DNA from: Fimbriimonas ginsengisoli Gsoil 348
GTDB taxonomy: Bacteria > Armatimonadota > Fimbriimonadia > Fimbriimonadales > Fimbriimonadaceae
Direction of reading: 5' to 3'
Length of the DNA stretch: 64,000 bases
Assembly: GCF_000724625.1 (NCBI RefSeq)
Contig: NZ_CP007139.1
Location: 3,968,001-4,032,000, forward strand
A model generated the notes under the pieces. It worked only from the letters and a program-made list of their open reading frames with translations. It had not been told where the DNA came from and did not search any database. Both the position numbers and the translations under genes were made by a program. Shown here in pieces: positions 17,168 to 26,438 of the stretch (its first letter is position 1; each line of letters begins with the position of its first letter).

Positions 17168-18118
17168 ATGCGAATTCAATCCATGTCGCCCCTTCTTGGG
17201 AGAGAAGGGCTTAACGACGTCATCTCCCTTTACAACACTAAGAACCCGGGGATCTGGCAGAAGATCGCCAAAGTGGAGAACACCACGGATTACTTCTACC
17301 GGGTGCTGCAGGAAGGAGATATGGGACCGGCCCTGGCGATGGGTGGAAACGCGGGCGGCAACCCGACCGGCGAGGCGGCCGGCATCCAGTACGACGATTT
17401 CCAGACGCCGTACACCAAGGATTACTATCCGCTGAAGCGGGGAATCGGCTTCGCCATCTCCTCGGAGGCGATGGAATCCGACAAGTACGGCGTGATCGCC
17501 CGGAAGGGGGCGAAGATGGCCAAGTCGATGAACAAGACGCTCGAGGCGGACGTGGCGAATTTCATGAATCTGGCGACTTCGAGCGGGTTCGTGGGGCCGG
17601 ACGGACAGCCGCTGGCTTCCTCTTCGCACGGACTGGATTCCGGTGTGGGCTCGAACATCGTTAACATTGCGGCCGGTTCGTCTTCGTCCAACTACCTGGC
17701 TTTGGGGCCGCTCGCTCTCGAGCAGGCGATCCAGGAGTTGGTGCAACAGCAGAGCCACCGGGGTGACCCGATGATGTTCATGGGGCCGTACAAGCTGTAC
17801 GTGGCTTCGGCGCTCTGGGGATTGGCCCGCCGGATCGTGGATGCGAGCGGCGTGCAAGGAACCAACACCAGCGACCCGAACTGGGCCGGCGGCTACGTGG
17901 ACGAGGTGGTGATGGACCCGTACTTTACGAGCCCGACGGCTTGGGCGCTACGCAGCTCGAAGGACGACGAGCATGGACTTACTCTGATTTCGCGACGCGA
18001 GAACCGGACGAAGGAGCAGTTCGACATCGACAAGGATGCCTGGAAGTACACGCTGACGCGGATCTGGGCGAAGGCGATCGAAGATTGGCGCGGGTTCATC
18101 TACTCGCCGGGAGCATAA
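17168..18118 (+). CDS. Major capsid protein
   Basis: 316 residues. HK97-type organisation is suggested by an N-terminal helical arm, an E-loop-like glycine-rich section (ALAMGGNAGGNPTGEAAG), a spine-helix region (MAKSMNKTLEADVANFMNL), and a C-terminal domain ending RIWAKAIEDWRGFIYSPG. The mixed alpha/beta pattern with YGVIARKGAKMAKS and the RRENRTKEQFDIDKDAWKY segment is typical for capsid proteins of tailed phages. Position between decoration and head-completion genes agrees. No fused prohead protease is present. Confidence 0.82.
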   Translation: MRIQSMSPLLGREGLNDVISLYNTKNPGIWQKIAKVENTTDYFYRVLQEGDMGPALAMGGNAGGNPTGEAAGIQYDDFQTPYTKDYYPLKRGIGFAISSEAMESDKYGVIARKGAKMAKSMNKTLEADVANFMNLATSSGFVGPDGQPLASSSHGLDSGVGSNIVNIAAGSSSSNYLALGPLALEQAIQELVQQQSHRGDPMMFMGPYKLYVASALWGLARRIVDASGVQGTNTSDPNWAGGYVDEVVMDPYFTSPTAWALRSSKDDEHGLTLISRRENRTKEQFDIDKDAWKYTLTRIWAKAIEDWRGFIYSPGA

Positions 18119-18120
18119 AG

Positions 18121-18654
18121 ATGCCGGGCGAAGGGAAACCATTCAAAGGGCTTGTGGCGGTTCCGGGTTTTCGAACCCGGATCGTGCGGGGGCTTCCGGT
18201 ACTGGTGGAGGCCGGAACCGTGACGAATCTTCCGCCGGACTCGTGCGAGTTCGAGGTGGTGACGGGGTCGACTTCGTTGCCGGATCTTACGATCGGTACG
18301 ACGGCGGCGACTTCGACGCTGCTGGCGGATTCGGATGTGCCGGCGGGCATGAAGGTGTACATCTCCAGCATTCAGGTGGTGGCAAGCGTGGCGGCAAGCG
18401 GCGGGACCGGAGGCACGGTGACGCTGACGCTGCAGGATTCGGCGGGGACGGCGATCGCGACCTACACGCAAACGGCGCTGGCTTCAGGGGCATTTTTGCC
18501 TTTGCCGGCGACGACCCCGGCTTCCGGCGTTACCGATAACCTGGTGAAGACGCTGGGGCCTTGCGGGGCGGCGGGGAAGGGGATCCAGGCGGTCTTGGCG
18601 AACTCGACCGCGGGGACGTTTCGGGTTCGCGTCGTCGGTTATTACGCGGCGTAG
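18121..18654 (+). CDS. Unknown beta-rich head/tail protein
   Basis: 177 residues from ATG 18121 (the frame is open further upstream only over the capsid gene). The C-terminal two thirds are Ala/Gly/Thr/Ser-rich with alternating hydrophobics (VTLTLQDSAGTAIATYTQTAL), consistent with a beta-sandwich structural protein. Its start is 3 bp after the capsid gene, so the two are cotranscribed. Not recognised. Confidence 0.65.
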   Translation: MPGEGKPFKGLVAVPGFRTRIVRGLPVLVEAGTVTNLPPDSCEFEVVTGSTSLPDLTIGTTAATSTLLADSDVPAGMKVYISSIQVVASVAASGGTGGTVTLTLQDSAGTAIATYTQTALASGAFLPLPATTPASGVTDNLVKTLGPCGAAGKGIQAVLANSTAGTFRVRVVGYYAA

Positions 18655-18754
18655 GCCGTGTTCGTTCGTAAAGAACGCGGGGTTAGCACGGGTTGCGGCG
18701 GCACGGACCATCCGCCTCCACCCGTGGCACCCGGCTCCCAAAAGGGGGGATTTT

Positions 18755-20215
18755 ATGCCTAATTTGAATCTATCGGGCGGAACGGCGGTTAGCCGGACGG
18801 GCGCTACCAAGACCTGGTCTTCGCTAGCCGTTCCGCTCGTCACAGGCACCTACCAGCCGGGGGACAAATCGTTTTATGCCCGGTTTAAGGTTTTGCCGAG
18901 TTCTCCCTTGGCGGCTCTGCCGAGCACGCTGTCTTTGCTGATCGGCGGGAACTACAGCCCGGCTTCGAGCGGGACGTTTATTATCGACGATCTGGTTTCG
19001 CTGGGAGACGCAAGCGCTCCCGGCTCTAACGTCGCGGTGATGGCGCCGGTCTCCGGAAACCGGAACTATCTGTTAGGGACCGGCGGCTTTACTCTGGCCG
19101 ATTTGAACGCAGGGAACGTTTACCTTTGGTTGGGGTACCGGGCCGACCCGACCAGTTACTCGGGCTATTCCGTGTCAGTTTCGCCAACATCGCCGGTGGT
19201 GGTGCGGGGCGGCTCGACGGTGTCGAGCAATCCGACGTTCTCGATAACGCCTTCCGGACCCGGCGCCTACGCGGTGGTGGACATTTCTTCCACCAGTACG
19301 GGGGACGGGTACGCGGGCGGATTTATTGCTGGTTACACGGGGACCGCGTCGGTCGATAACGGACTTGGCGTCACCGATTCCGGGGCGATCCAGGAGCCGA
19401 CGCCGGATCCCCCTCCGTCGGAGCGGACGGCGAGCTCTACTGTGCGGAGGCTGATTCCGACCGCTCAATCGTTTTCGTTTAGTCCGAGCGGGACCTCGGC
19501 GATCTCCGTGGGTGGTCCGACGAACGTTGCCCAGGTGACGCATTCTGTTTCGGCTTCGGTAGTGACGCCGGATGCCTCCACGCTTACTTTGGACACGCTC
19601 GTGCTGTCATTTACATCTCCAACCGCCGCCGGCGGGGTCGACGGTCCCATGCTTGGCTCTTTTCTATCCGCAGATCTGAATGAAATGACTACCGCTTACA
19701 TCGACGACACATTTACCTTTTGGGCGCAAACGACCCAGGCCTCGACCGGCTCGGCGTTCGATGCGACCGGGAGCCCGAGCTACCGGATTTATGAGGAGAC
19801 GACGGACACGCCGATCTTGACCGGCTCATTAGCCCTGCAAGACGACGCGAACACGGTGGGGTTCTACCGTGGGCAGGCGACGCTCTCGGCGGCGAACGGA
19901 TTCGAGGTGGGGAAGTGTTACTGCGTCCGAGTGGCGGCCACGGTGGACGCGATTGCTCAGGCAGGAATGGTCGAGCGATTTGTGGTCCGGCCGGCGGTTG
20001 CGACTTCGGTTTGGGGCGCGCTCGACGGTGGGAACGTGGCGGGACGGGCGACGACCGTGTTACAGCAGCTCGGGCAGATCTACCGCTATTTGTTCAATAA
20101 GAACACGATCCAGAGCTCCGCACAGACGGTGTATTTAGACAACTCGACGACGGTAATGCTGTCGGGCTCGCAGAGCGCGACGGACGTCTCGGCAAGCCGG
20201 GGGAAGCTGAGTTGA
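18755..20215 (+). CDS. Unknown Ser/Thr/Gly-rich structural protein
   Basis: 486 residues, beta-rich with repeated low-complexity stretches (GSTVSSNPTFSITPSGPG, DVSSTSTG-like), typical of virion surface or fibre-like proteins. No signal peptide. A GGGGG-type purine Shine-Dalgarno lies before ATG. The 100 bp upstream has no gene. No family recognised; could be a head fibre, neck whisker or tail component. Confidence 0.65.
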   Translation: MPNLNLSGGTAVSRTGATKTWSSLAVPLVTGTYQPGDKSFYARFKVLPSSPLAALPSTLSLLIGGNYSPASSGTFIIDDLVSLGDASAPGSNVAVMAPVSGNRNYLLGTGGFTLADLNAGNVYLWLGYRADPTSYSGYSVSVSPTSPVVVRGGSTVSSNPTFSITPSGPGAYAVVDISSTSTGDGYAGGFIAGYTGTASVDNGLGVTDSGAIQEPTPDPPPSERTASSTVRRLIPTAQSFSFSPSGTSAISVGGPTNVAQVTHSVSASVVTPDASTLTLDTLVLSFTSPTAAGGVDGPMLGSFLSADLNEMTTAYIDDTFTFWAQTTQASTGSAFDATGSPSYRIYEETTDTPILTGSLALQDDANTVGFYRGQATLSAANGFEVGKCYCVRVAATVDAIAQAGMVERFVVRPAVATSVWGALDGGNVAGRATTVLQQLGQIYRYLFNKNTIQSSAQTVYLDNSTTVMLSGSQSATDVSASRGKLS

Positions 20216-20484
20216 ACCAGCAACTGACGGTGGCGCCGTCGCTCATGGGGCTGTTCGGAAACGAGTCGGTCGACCAGGGTTTGCGGCTGACGACGGTCGT
20301 TTTCGGGGCGACGGCGGCGTTCGTGCCGACCGATTTTGTTTGGGATTTCCCGACGAGCGCGGCGGATGCTTACGCGGGGGGAGTCTGCGCGGCGACCGGA
20401 TACCGGGCGCCGGGGCATAGCTTAGTTTCGGTCGACGGCGTGCGGTTTATCGCCGAATTCGCTCCGAGGAGGGTGTCGAAATGA
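20212..20484 (+). CDS. Unknown 90-aa phage structural-region protein
   Basis: TTG start overlapping the previous TGA, and its own stop overlaps the next ATG (ATGA), so it is translationally coupled on both sides. Hydrophobic, beta-rich (LRLTTVVFGATAAFVPTDFV). Not recognised. Confidence 0.6.
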   Translation: MNQQLTVAPSLMGLFGNESVDQGLRLTTVVFGATAAFVPTDFVWDFPTSAADAYAGGVCAATGYRAPGHSLVSVDGVRFIAEFAPRRVSK

Positions 20485-21173
20485 CGGTTCAGAATGTGAT
20501 CGATGCCGCGCGGGAACGCTATCCCGAAATGGCCTCCGCGGTTGGGCTGACTCTCTTCAACCAGGTTCACCGCGAGCTTTGCTCGCGGTCCCAGTTGCGG
20601 AACAAGACCGAGCTGATTACTCTCAACGCCGGAACTCAGGAGTACGATTTGGAGGCCGAGGTGGTGAAGATCCACGAGGCTTACCATGAGCGGAGCGCAG
20701 ACCCCGGCGACTGGCTGAGCCTGGTGGAGCGGTCCACCGACGAGTACGCGGTGATGCGGCGGAACTGGCGCGCTCTTTCTTCTACGTCGAGTCCGACGGA
20801 GTACTACGTTACTTCGGCGGTCGACGGGAACGGGTCGAAGGCTCAGATCGGCTTTTGGCCGAATCCTGCGATCGGAACAGATGGCATATCCGGATATCCG
20901 CGGGTGCGGCTGTATTGCACGAGCGTTATCGATTTATCAGTTGGCGACCTTTTGCCACCTCAAATTCTCAACGAGAACGTTTACCTCTTCGGAATATTCG
21001 CCAAGTTCTTGGTTCGTTGGCAGCAGGCAAACCAGAACGACTTGGCGCTGTACCGAAGTTTGGCTGAGGAAGAAATGAGCACGAATGTGGCTCACATCAA
21101 GGACGTGCAAAGCAACAAGGAAGACAGTTCGTTTGTGCCGGGATTTGTGCTTCAGATCGGGAGAGTGATTTAG
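20481..21173 (+). CDS. Putative head-tail adaptor (gp4-like neck protein)
   Basis: 230 residues. N-terminal helices (VIDAARERYPEMASAVGLT, FNQVHRELCSRSQL) followed by ITLNAGTQEYDL and the WPNP / PRVRLYCTSVID strands, then a long helical C-terminus (NENVYLFGIFAKFLVRWQQA). This helix-beta-helix pattern, placed between capsid genes and the tail nozzle, matches podovirus neck adaptors that bind the portal ring. The assignment is by pattern and position. Confidence 0.6.
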   Translation: MTVQNVIDAARERYPEMASAVGLTLFNQVHRELCSRSQLRNKTELITLNAGTQEYDLEAEVVKIHEAYHERSADPGDWLSLVERSTDEYAVMRRNWRALSSTSSPTEYYVTSAVDGNGSKAQIGFWPNPAIGTDGISGYPRVRLYCTSVIDLSVGDLLPPQILNENVYLFGIFAKFLVRWQQANQNDLALYRSLAEEEMSTNVAHIKDVQSNKEDSSFVPGFVLQIGRVI

Positions 21174-21174
21174 G

Positions 21175-23718
21175 GTGGAGAACGCTCACGTATTGCTGGA
21201 ACCGGGCATGGCGAAAGGCTTTGCCTCGGCACAGGACCCTACCGCGTTGCCGCCGGGAATCCTGGCGATGGTCCAGAACTGTCGTCTCGGTGATGGCCTG
21301 GTACGGGCGCGCTGGGGAGATGTGCCGTATCTAACCTCCTTGCCCGGCACGGCCGTTCGGGGCTATGGAGCGTGCTCGCTGGATGGCGTCCCGGTTCTTC
21401 TCCGGGCGTTTCTGTCCGGAGGAGAAGTTCTAGTAAAGGATCAGCTCGGAAACGAGCTGACGGCTCCGTCTGGCCCTTTTCATAACACCCGTTTGACCGA
21501 CTCCTCGACCAGTCCGGTTCGATTCTGCGTGCTGCGTGACCGGGGGTTTTCGGACACGACGCCGTATGACCTACTGGTCATCCAGAACGGCTTGGATTCG
21601 CCCCGAGTGTATGGGCACAAGAATGAATGGTCTTCGCTGTCATCTGACTTTAATTGCGCGGTGGTTACCCAGCCAGAAGCGCCGTTGATTGGCACGCACA
21701 CCTACGCCAAAGCGACGCTCGCGAGCTTTATGGATATCGGTTCGGGTGGTTCTACGACGTCGGGGACCGGTATTACGGCTAACTTTGCCTCGATTCGTTC
21801 TCGTGCGCCCTATTATGCGATAGAGGCGGTCATTGATCATTCATACGTGGGCGGCTTTGCCGTATTCACCCTTGGAGCCGCTTGCGATTGGTCGGGTGCT
21901 ACGCGCTGGGTTCTAATTGGCTCATCGTCTTCAACAACCGGCGGAGTGGTTACTCCCGTCAACGACCTTTGGAACTCCGTACAAGTTGACATTAGCGATG
22001 CCGCAAGTGGAGTTTGGGTGAATTTGTACACTCCTGGCGGAGTAACGAGCTACGTCAGTGCGTCTACAAACAACGACGATACAGTTCAAATTGGTGGTCC
22101 AATTGGATCGGCGGGTATTGTCGCCGTTTCTGCCATTATCAAGATCCGCCTAAGCTGGTTAGACAATAGCCCACTCCTAGGAACAACATATTCGATCCGC
22201 CTTTATGTATTAGGCGCTCAGGGAACGATCCCAGGGAGTTCGCAGTTCGGAGTTGCGTTTGCTTCTTCTGACACCCGAGCGGTTGGTCCAGGAGGAGTCA
22301 TAACGACATCGCGAGGAGAATCAGTACTCAATCTTGGAGGGGCATGCCCTCCGCCAAAGATCTGGTCACTGGTCGACGATGAGCGGTTCTACTACAAATA
22401 CGTGGTTAACGTGGATCCACAGACGTCAGCGCAGCAAAACGCAGGTATCGACCGCTTACTTCTCTTTGCCCGATTCGTGGGCCAGGTTGACTATTACTAC
22501 TGCGGATCAAAAAGGGTAGCTCATTACGCTTCGGGTAGCTGGTCGATCGATTCGGCGGGTTATGACCTCACGAGCGCCGTTTCACTCACTCAGGATTTCT
22601 CGTGGCCTCTGCCAGACCCGGCGGCAGTTTGCCTGCCGGTGGGGACGGCGATGGCCGGGGCAAATGGGCGGTCGTTCGTCGCGGGAGCGACCCGCAGCGG
22701 CACTACTTACACCGGTCCGGGGGCGCGGCTTTGGTTTTCCGAATACGAACGGCCGTTTCTATTCCGGATGGCAGTCCGAAACATCGACGCCACCACTCCG
22801 GATCAGCTTTCGGGTGGGTCATTCGCGCTGGACGGGCAACTCCTGCAAGCGATTGTCCCGCTAGGCTCATTTTCGGCGGCACCCGAGCAACTTGCCTCGC
22901 CAGTCGCCGGATCGGCGACCTTACAGGTCCTGACCGATCGAAATCTGTATCAGCTAAGCGGGTTCAGTGCTACGTCGCTTTCTCGCCCTCTGCCAGTGGC
23001 GGAGTACGGCACCCTGTCGCCGCTGTCAATCGCAAGATCGAAGCTCGGATTTTACTGGCTCGACGAGAGAAACCAAATTCGGTTTTATGGTCATCAAGGT
23101 CTACAAAACATCTCGGCCTCGGTGGTGGACGACATCCTGGCCGCCATCCCCGCGGCAAGGATGGTTTGGGTCACCGGAGCCTGTGCGAACGAACGCTTCT
23201 ACCTTGGGTACACGCCAGCGGGAAGTTCCAATACCAACTGTTTGGTTTGGAGCGAGAGGCAAGACGTATGGGAGTCAGTCGACACGGCTACCGCCGGATC
23301 GTTCGAGGCGCTAGTTCCGCTCAACGATAAGGCGAACGACTATGTGAAGCTCCTACGGTACGGAATCTCCGACATTTACGAGCATGAGCAGCCGGGCTCA
23401 ACTGGAAACGTGGCCTTAAGCCTCGCATTTCCGGCCATTCACTTTCTGGGAAACAGCCGCATCAATGCCCGCGAAATGACCGTTTGGCTTCAGCAGGGAG
23501 CTTACTCGCTGACCTGCCGGCGGACGTTTGACGATGGATCTCACGCCGACGGGATGATCGACGCCTCGGCCGGTCCTATTCTGCTAGACCCGGCTGGAGT
23601 CGGCGGGTTTGGCCACTTTGTACAACCGTCGATCTTCGGGTCCGTCCCTGGCGGAGTAAAGATCCGCGCCGCTCACATCAACATATCTGCGGCCCCGAGC
23701 GGCGCAATGCGACCTTAA
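21175..23718 (+). CDS. Putative tail nozzle / packaged-DNA stabilisation protein (gp10-like)
   Basis: 847 residues, GTG start. The N-terminal pattern PPGILAMVQNCRLGDGLVRA resembles podovirus nozzle proteins, where conserved residues start the first blade. The C-terminal half (from about 395, GACPPPKIWSLVDDERFYYKY) contains beta-propeller-like segments, including LGFYWLDERNQIRFYG and ANERFYLGY. About residues 184-395 look like an extra domain with lower GC than the rest (GSGGSTTSGTGITANF ... GVAFASSDTRAVG), suggesting an inserted receptor-binding or carbohydrate-binding domain. Nozzle proteins close the tail tube and hold DNA inside the head. Confidence 0.68.
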   Translation: MENAHVLLEPGMAKGFASAQDPTALPPGILAMVQNCRLGDGLVRARWGDVPYLTSLPGTAVRGYGACSLDGVPVLLRAFLSGGEVLVKDQLGNELTAPSGPFHNTRLTDSSTSPVRFCVLRDRGFSDTTPYDLLVIQNGLDSPRVYGHKNEWSSLSSDFNCAVVTQPEAPLIGTHTYAKATLASFMDIGSGGSTTSGTGITANFASIRSRAPYYAIEAVIDHSYVGGFAVFTLGAACDWSGATRWVLIGSSSSTTGGVVTPVNDLWNSVQVDISDAASGVWVNLYTPGGVTSYVSASTNNDDTVQIGGPIGSAGIVAVSAIIKIRLSWLDNSPLLGTTYSIRLYVLGAQGTIPGSSQFGVAFASSDTRAVGPGGVITTSRGESVLNLGGACPPPKIWSLVDDERFYYKYVVNVDPQTSAQQNAGIDRLLLFARFVGQVDYYYCGSKRVAHYASGSWSIDSAGYDLTSAVSLTQDFSWPLPDPAAVCLPVGTAMAGANGRSFVAGATRSGTTYTGPGARLWFSEYERPFLFRMAVRNIDATTPDQLSGGSFALDGQLLQAIVPLGSFSAAPEQLASPVAGSATLQVLTDRNLYQLSGFSATSLSRPLPVAEYGTLSPLSIARSKLGFYWLDERNQIRFYGHQGLQNISASVVDDILAAIPAARMVWVTGACANERFYLGYTPAGSSNTNCLVWSERQDVWESVDTATAGSFEALVPLNDKANDYVKLLRYGISDIYEHEQPGSTGNVALSLAFPAIHFLGNSRINAREMTVWLQQGAYSLTCRRTFDDGSHADGMIDASAGPILLDPAGVGGFGHFVQPSIFGSVPGGVKIRAAHINISAAPSGAMRP

Positions 23719-23728
23719 AGGAGTCACC

Positions 23729-24484
23729 GTGAATCAACCCTACAGTTACGATGCGGGCAATCCGCTAACGAGCCCAAAAGGAGTCGAGCAGCAATATAAA
23801 CAGTTTGGGTTCGATCCCAGAGGAAACAACGAGGCGAGCGGGTCGCTCATGCGCTTCCTGCCGGATTACTTCGAACAAGCCGCTTCTAACGCCGAATTCG
23901 GAAAACGGCTCAATGGCCAGCGGCAGAGCGCGATTTCTGCCCTACTGAACAGTCTCTCCCCGGCCTCGCAGCAGTCTCAGATGCTGGGTTTGCAACGAGG
24001 AAACACCGAACAGGCGGCTAACGCCGCCCGCCAAGCGAACATGATGAATCGGTCGTATGGCTTGGGAGACGGCTTCCAAGCAGGTACGACCGCCGGAGCA
24101 TTCGGTCAGGCCGATCGCATGAATAACGATATCGCGCGAGAGTATGCCTCTCCACAACATCAACGTTCCGCCCTTCAGGCACTCCTACAGGCGATAGGTT
24201 ATGGACAGGAGAATCCTCAGCTTGACCAGATTGCGCACATCGGGCAAATCCTCGAGCAACGCCATCAGGCGAACCAGGCCGAAATGGGGTCTGGATCATT
24301 CCTAAGCGCCCTGGCGCCTATCGCCGGGGCGTACCTCGGTGGGATGGGCGGCGGGAGGGCGGCCGTTCCTAGAGCTGTTCCGGTAAATCAAGACTTTGGT
24401 GAATACGACGGCGGCGACGGTTGGATGTATGGGTTCAATACCGGCCGATTCGTAACGGGTCCGAGCAACCCATACGGGTCCTAA
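23729..24484 (+). CDS. Putative tail/internal virion protein, first of the ejection-position genes
   Basis: 251 residues, GTG start with an excellent Shine-Dalgarno (aaaggag). Gln/Ala/Asn-rich helical middle (LNGQRQSAISALLNS, QQSQMLGLQRGNTEQAANAARQ) and a glycine-rich hydrophobic patch near the C-terminus (APIAGAYLGGMGGG). Such Gln/Ala-rich helical proteins with a glycine zipper-like patch follow tail genes in P22-type phages and are ejected ahead of DNA. The family is not certain. Confidence 0.6.
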   Translation: MNQPYSYDAGNPLTSPKGVEQQYKQFGFDPRGNNEASGSLMRFLPDYFEQAASNAEFGKRLNGQRQSAISALLNSLSPASQQSQMLGLQRGNTEQAANAARQANMMNRSYGLGDGFQAGTTAGAFGQADRMNNDIAREYASPQHQRSALQALLQAIGYGQENPQLDQIAHIGQILEQRHQANQAEMGSGSFLSALAPIAGAYLGGMGGGRAAVPRAVPVNQDFGEYDGGDGWMYGFNTGRFVTGPSNPYGS

Positions 24485-24534
24485 TCGGGGTAGCTAATTC
24501 CACCTTGTGCAAATCGTTCGTCGTCCAGATCGAG

Positions 24535-24564
24535 CAGACTTGAGGCGGGCTGATGTCAAGTCTG
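24535..24564 (+). terminator. Hairpin after the 251-aa gene
   Basis: CAGACTTGA (24535-24543) pairs with TCAAGTCTG (24556-24564), 12-nt loop, followed by TTAAATC. Lies between the last rightward structural gene of the tail block and the leftward lipoprotein gene, so it may stop transcription from both sides. Confidence 0.45.
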
Positions 24565-24581
24565 TTAAATCACCAAAACGG

Positions 24582-24971
24582 CTACCGAAGACGGTGAAAA
24601 GAAGACTTAATGTAGTCTGGCGAATCTGGCAAATTGGTGAGAATCATCGCATCGCCATTGGTGTGAGTCATTGAGTAAGTAATTGTAGTCCTGCTGTCCG
24701 AGTCGAAAACAATAAGATTGTTTCCTTCTATTCTCCAAGTCTGAACCCCGCCTTCGACGCCATAGGCACCGTCAGCAAGGAATGTAAAAACGGTGTCTGC
24801 TGCGCAGCCCCGCCCCGACGGTAACGTCACGGCGCAGGCGCCGGAGCCGGATTTGTCTTGGATGCTGTCGAGGTGCCAGCGGCCGACGATGTTGAAGGAG
24901 GGGGAGGAACTGCCGCCGCCTCCGCAGCCGGCGAGGGCTAATAACGTGAGACAGGACAGATACCTTCGCAT
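24582..24971 (-). CDS. Lipocalin-like lipoprotein on the opposite strand (moron candidate)
   Basis: 129 residues with a lipoprotein signal (SCLTLLALAGC, cleavage before Cys16) and a Gly/Ser linker. The rest matches the small lipocalin-like pattern: VGRWHLDSIQ, TVFTFLADGAYG, GGVQTWRIEGNNLIVFD, then a closing strand. It is the only leftward gene inside the structural block and lies between tail and toxin genes. This is the pattern of a moron, a gene expressed by the lysogen independent of the late operon. Phage lipoproteins can block superinfection; that function is inference. Confidence 0.7.
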   Translation of the reverse strand: MRRYLSCLTLLALAGCGGGGSSSPSFNIVGRWHLDSIQDKSGSGACAVTLPSGRGCAADTVFTFLADGAYGVEGGVQTWRIEGNNLIVFDSDSRTTITYSMTHTNGDAMILTNLPDSPDYIKSSFHRLR

Positions 24972-25062
24972 CGCATTGGTACGTTAGCTCACCAAGGTCG
25001 GTTTCGTCAATCGGGGGCGGCACACCCTCAAGCTGTCTCTAACCCCAGATCCATCGTTTTTC

Positions 25063-25101
25063 AAACGCCCTCACTCCGCGGAGTGAGGGCGTTTTCTTTT
25101 G
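25063..25101 (+). terminator. Strong terminator directly upstream of the A1 gene
   Basis: A near-perfect palindrome of about 16 bp per arm (AAACGCCCTCACTCC... GGAGTGAGGGCGTTT) followed by TTCTTTT. The A1 ribosome site lies about 20 bp after it, so A1 and the toxins need either an antiterminated late transcript or a promoter nearby. Confidence 0.75.
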
Positions 25102-25124
25102 ACGCGAATAAGGAATTCAAAAGC

Positions 25125-26438
25125 ATGTTTCCACTTTCACAGATAGGTCAAATCCTCGACCTCGCCGCGCAGCAAGACGATAACCGGACGGGCTCCGCGA
25201 ACTTGCCCGGAACGAGCTTAGGGCGAGATGGTCGGGTGTGGATGCCCGCCGCATCCAGCCAGCAAGCCTCGGGCGACACTATCTGGGCAACGCTGCACCG
25301 GTTAGCCGACAAATTTCCAAACGAGCTCCCGTCCGCCATCAATGACTATGCGATCCAATTCGCTCAAACCATTAAGTCGCTGGTAGAAGCCGGCTCAAGG
25401 AGCGGGCAAAGATCGGATTCGACGCCTCCGCCTCCCGACTACGCGAAGTTGACGCGGGACGCGTATGACGGGATCAATCGCGGCGGCGATATGGCGGCCA
25501 AGGCCTATTCGCTCCCTTACCCGGCCGCCGTCCATCCTGCGCTGCGCTCGCGCGACCTCTTGACGGGGCTGTTGCCGGCGCTTCTCATGGCGGTGGCGGA
25601 TAAGCATGGGCGGGCAGACGCGGTCGGGCAGTTCGTGCAGCAGTACATGGGGGGCAAACAGCGGACGGCCGACGAGGCGAACCAGGCCGCGGCGGCGGAT
25701 TATGCCCGCCGAGTTCAGCAGATGCAGGCTCAAGGGGCCAATGAAATCAGTCGGGGCCAGACCCAACTCGGATACCTGAACGATATGCAGCGGTTGGACG
25801 CCCGAAACCCGCAAGCCCCCGCGCCCGCCGGTCCCGCGGCGCCTGGTGCGCCGGCGGACATGGCCACCATGGGACAAACCATAGCGCCGGCGGCGGCTTC
25901 GCCCGCTCGTCTGCATTCGTGGGGGCCGCTGACGCCCCATGCGGCGGCGGACATCCAACAGAGGGTTGCGAATTACGACCCAGAGTTCAAAGCTCGGGCC
26001 GGCGATCGGATGGCGGCGGTCGCCCATTTGGAGCGTCAGTCGGTCGGCGCCAAGGATCTCAACTGGGTGGCTCCGCTGAAGGCGGCCTATGACCAGGCGC
26101 TCAGCGTGAACCGGGCGCAGATCGCTCGGATTCTGGAACGAAACAAGAAGAACCTTCCGGTTTACGACCCGGAGGAACCGAATTCGGCGGAGTCGCTCGA
26201 GGCGATGCGATACCAAGCGCTGGTTGAGGAAGGAGGCAGGCTCCGCACAAACTCGACGCAACTCGGAGGGTTGATGAGCCGAATGAAGACTCGCAACGTC
26301 CCTCCAAGGGTCGCCGCGAGCCCGAGGTACGAAAACTCGCCCACTCGGCAATCGAGCGCGGCAATCACCCCGCAAGGTCCAAGGTCCGCCGTTCGGCAAA
26401 CGAGCTCGGGACGACGATTTCACGTGGTGGGCGGCTGA
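25125..26438 (+). CDS. Toxin-array upstream protein A1 (ejection-protein-like)
   Basis: 437 residues. The frame is open from a GTG inside the terminator hairpin, so I start at ATG 25125 with an aaggaa Shine-Dalgarno. Mostly helical, Ala/Gln-rich, with a Pro/Ala linker (APAPAGPAAPGAPADM) between two helical halves. No enzymatic motif. Two later, incomplete copies exist: its C-terminal half at 29209-29808 and a fragment of its middle at about 33605-33722, each in front of another toxin gene. Position after tail genes fits an internal virion/ejection protein that could carry or assemble with the toxins. Its stop shares one base with the next start. Confidence 0.7.
   Translation: MFPLSQIGQILDLAAQQDDNRTGSANLPGTSLGRDGRVWMPAASSQQASGDTIWATLHRLADKFPNELPSAINDYAIQFAQTIKSLVEAGSRSGQRSDSTPPPPDYAKLTRDAYDGINRGGDMAAKAYSLPYPAAVHPALRSRDLLTGLLPALLMAVADKHGRADAVGQFVQQYMGGKQRTADEANQAAAADYARRVQQMQAQGANEISRGQTQLGYLNDMQRLDARNPQAPAPAGPAAPGAPADMATMGQTIAPAAASPARLHSWGPLTPHAAADIQQRVANYDPEFKARAGDRMAAVAHLERQSVGAKDLNWVAPLKAAYDQALSVNRAQIARILERNKKNLPVYDPEEPNSAESLEAMRYQALVEEGGRLRTNSTQLGGLMSRMKTRNVPPRVAASPRYENSPTRQSSAAITPQGPRSAVRQTSSGRRFHVVGG

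Noticed and set aside
10927-18118. Gene transfer agent
   Set aside because: Gene order, 603-aa portal, nozzle-like protein and toxin array resemble a podovirus, and the characteristic GTA gene set and order were not recognised. Kept only as part of the domestication question.
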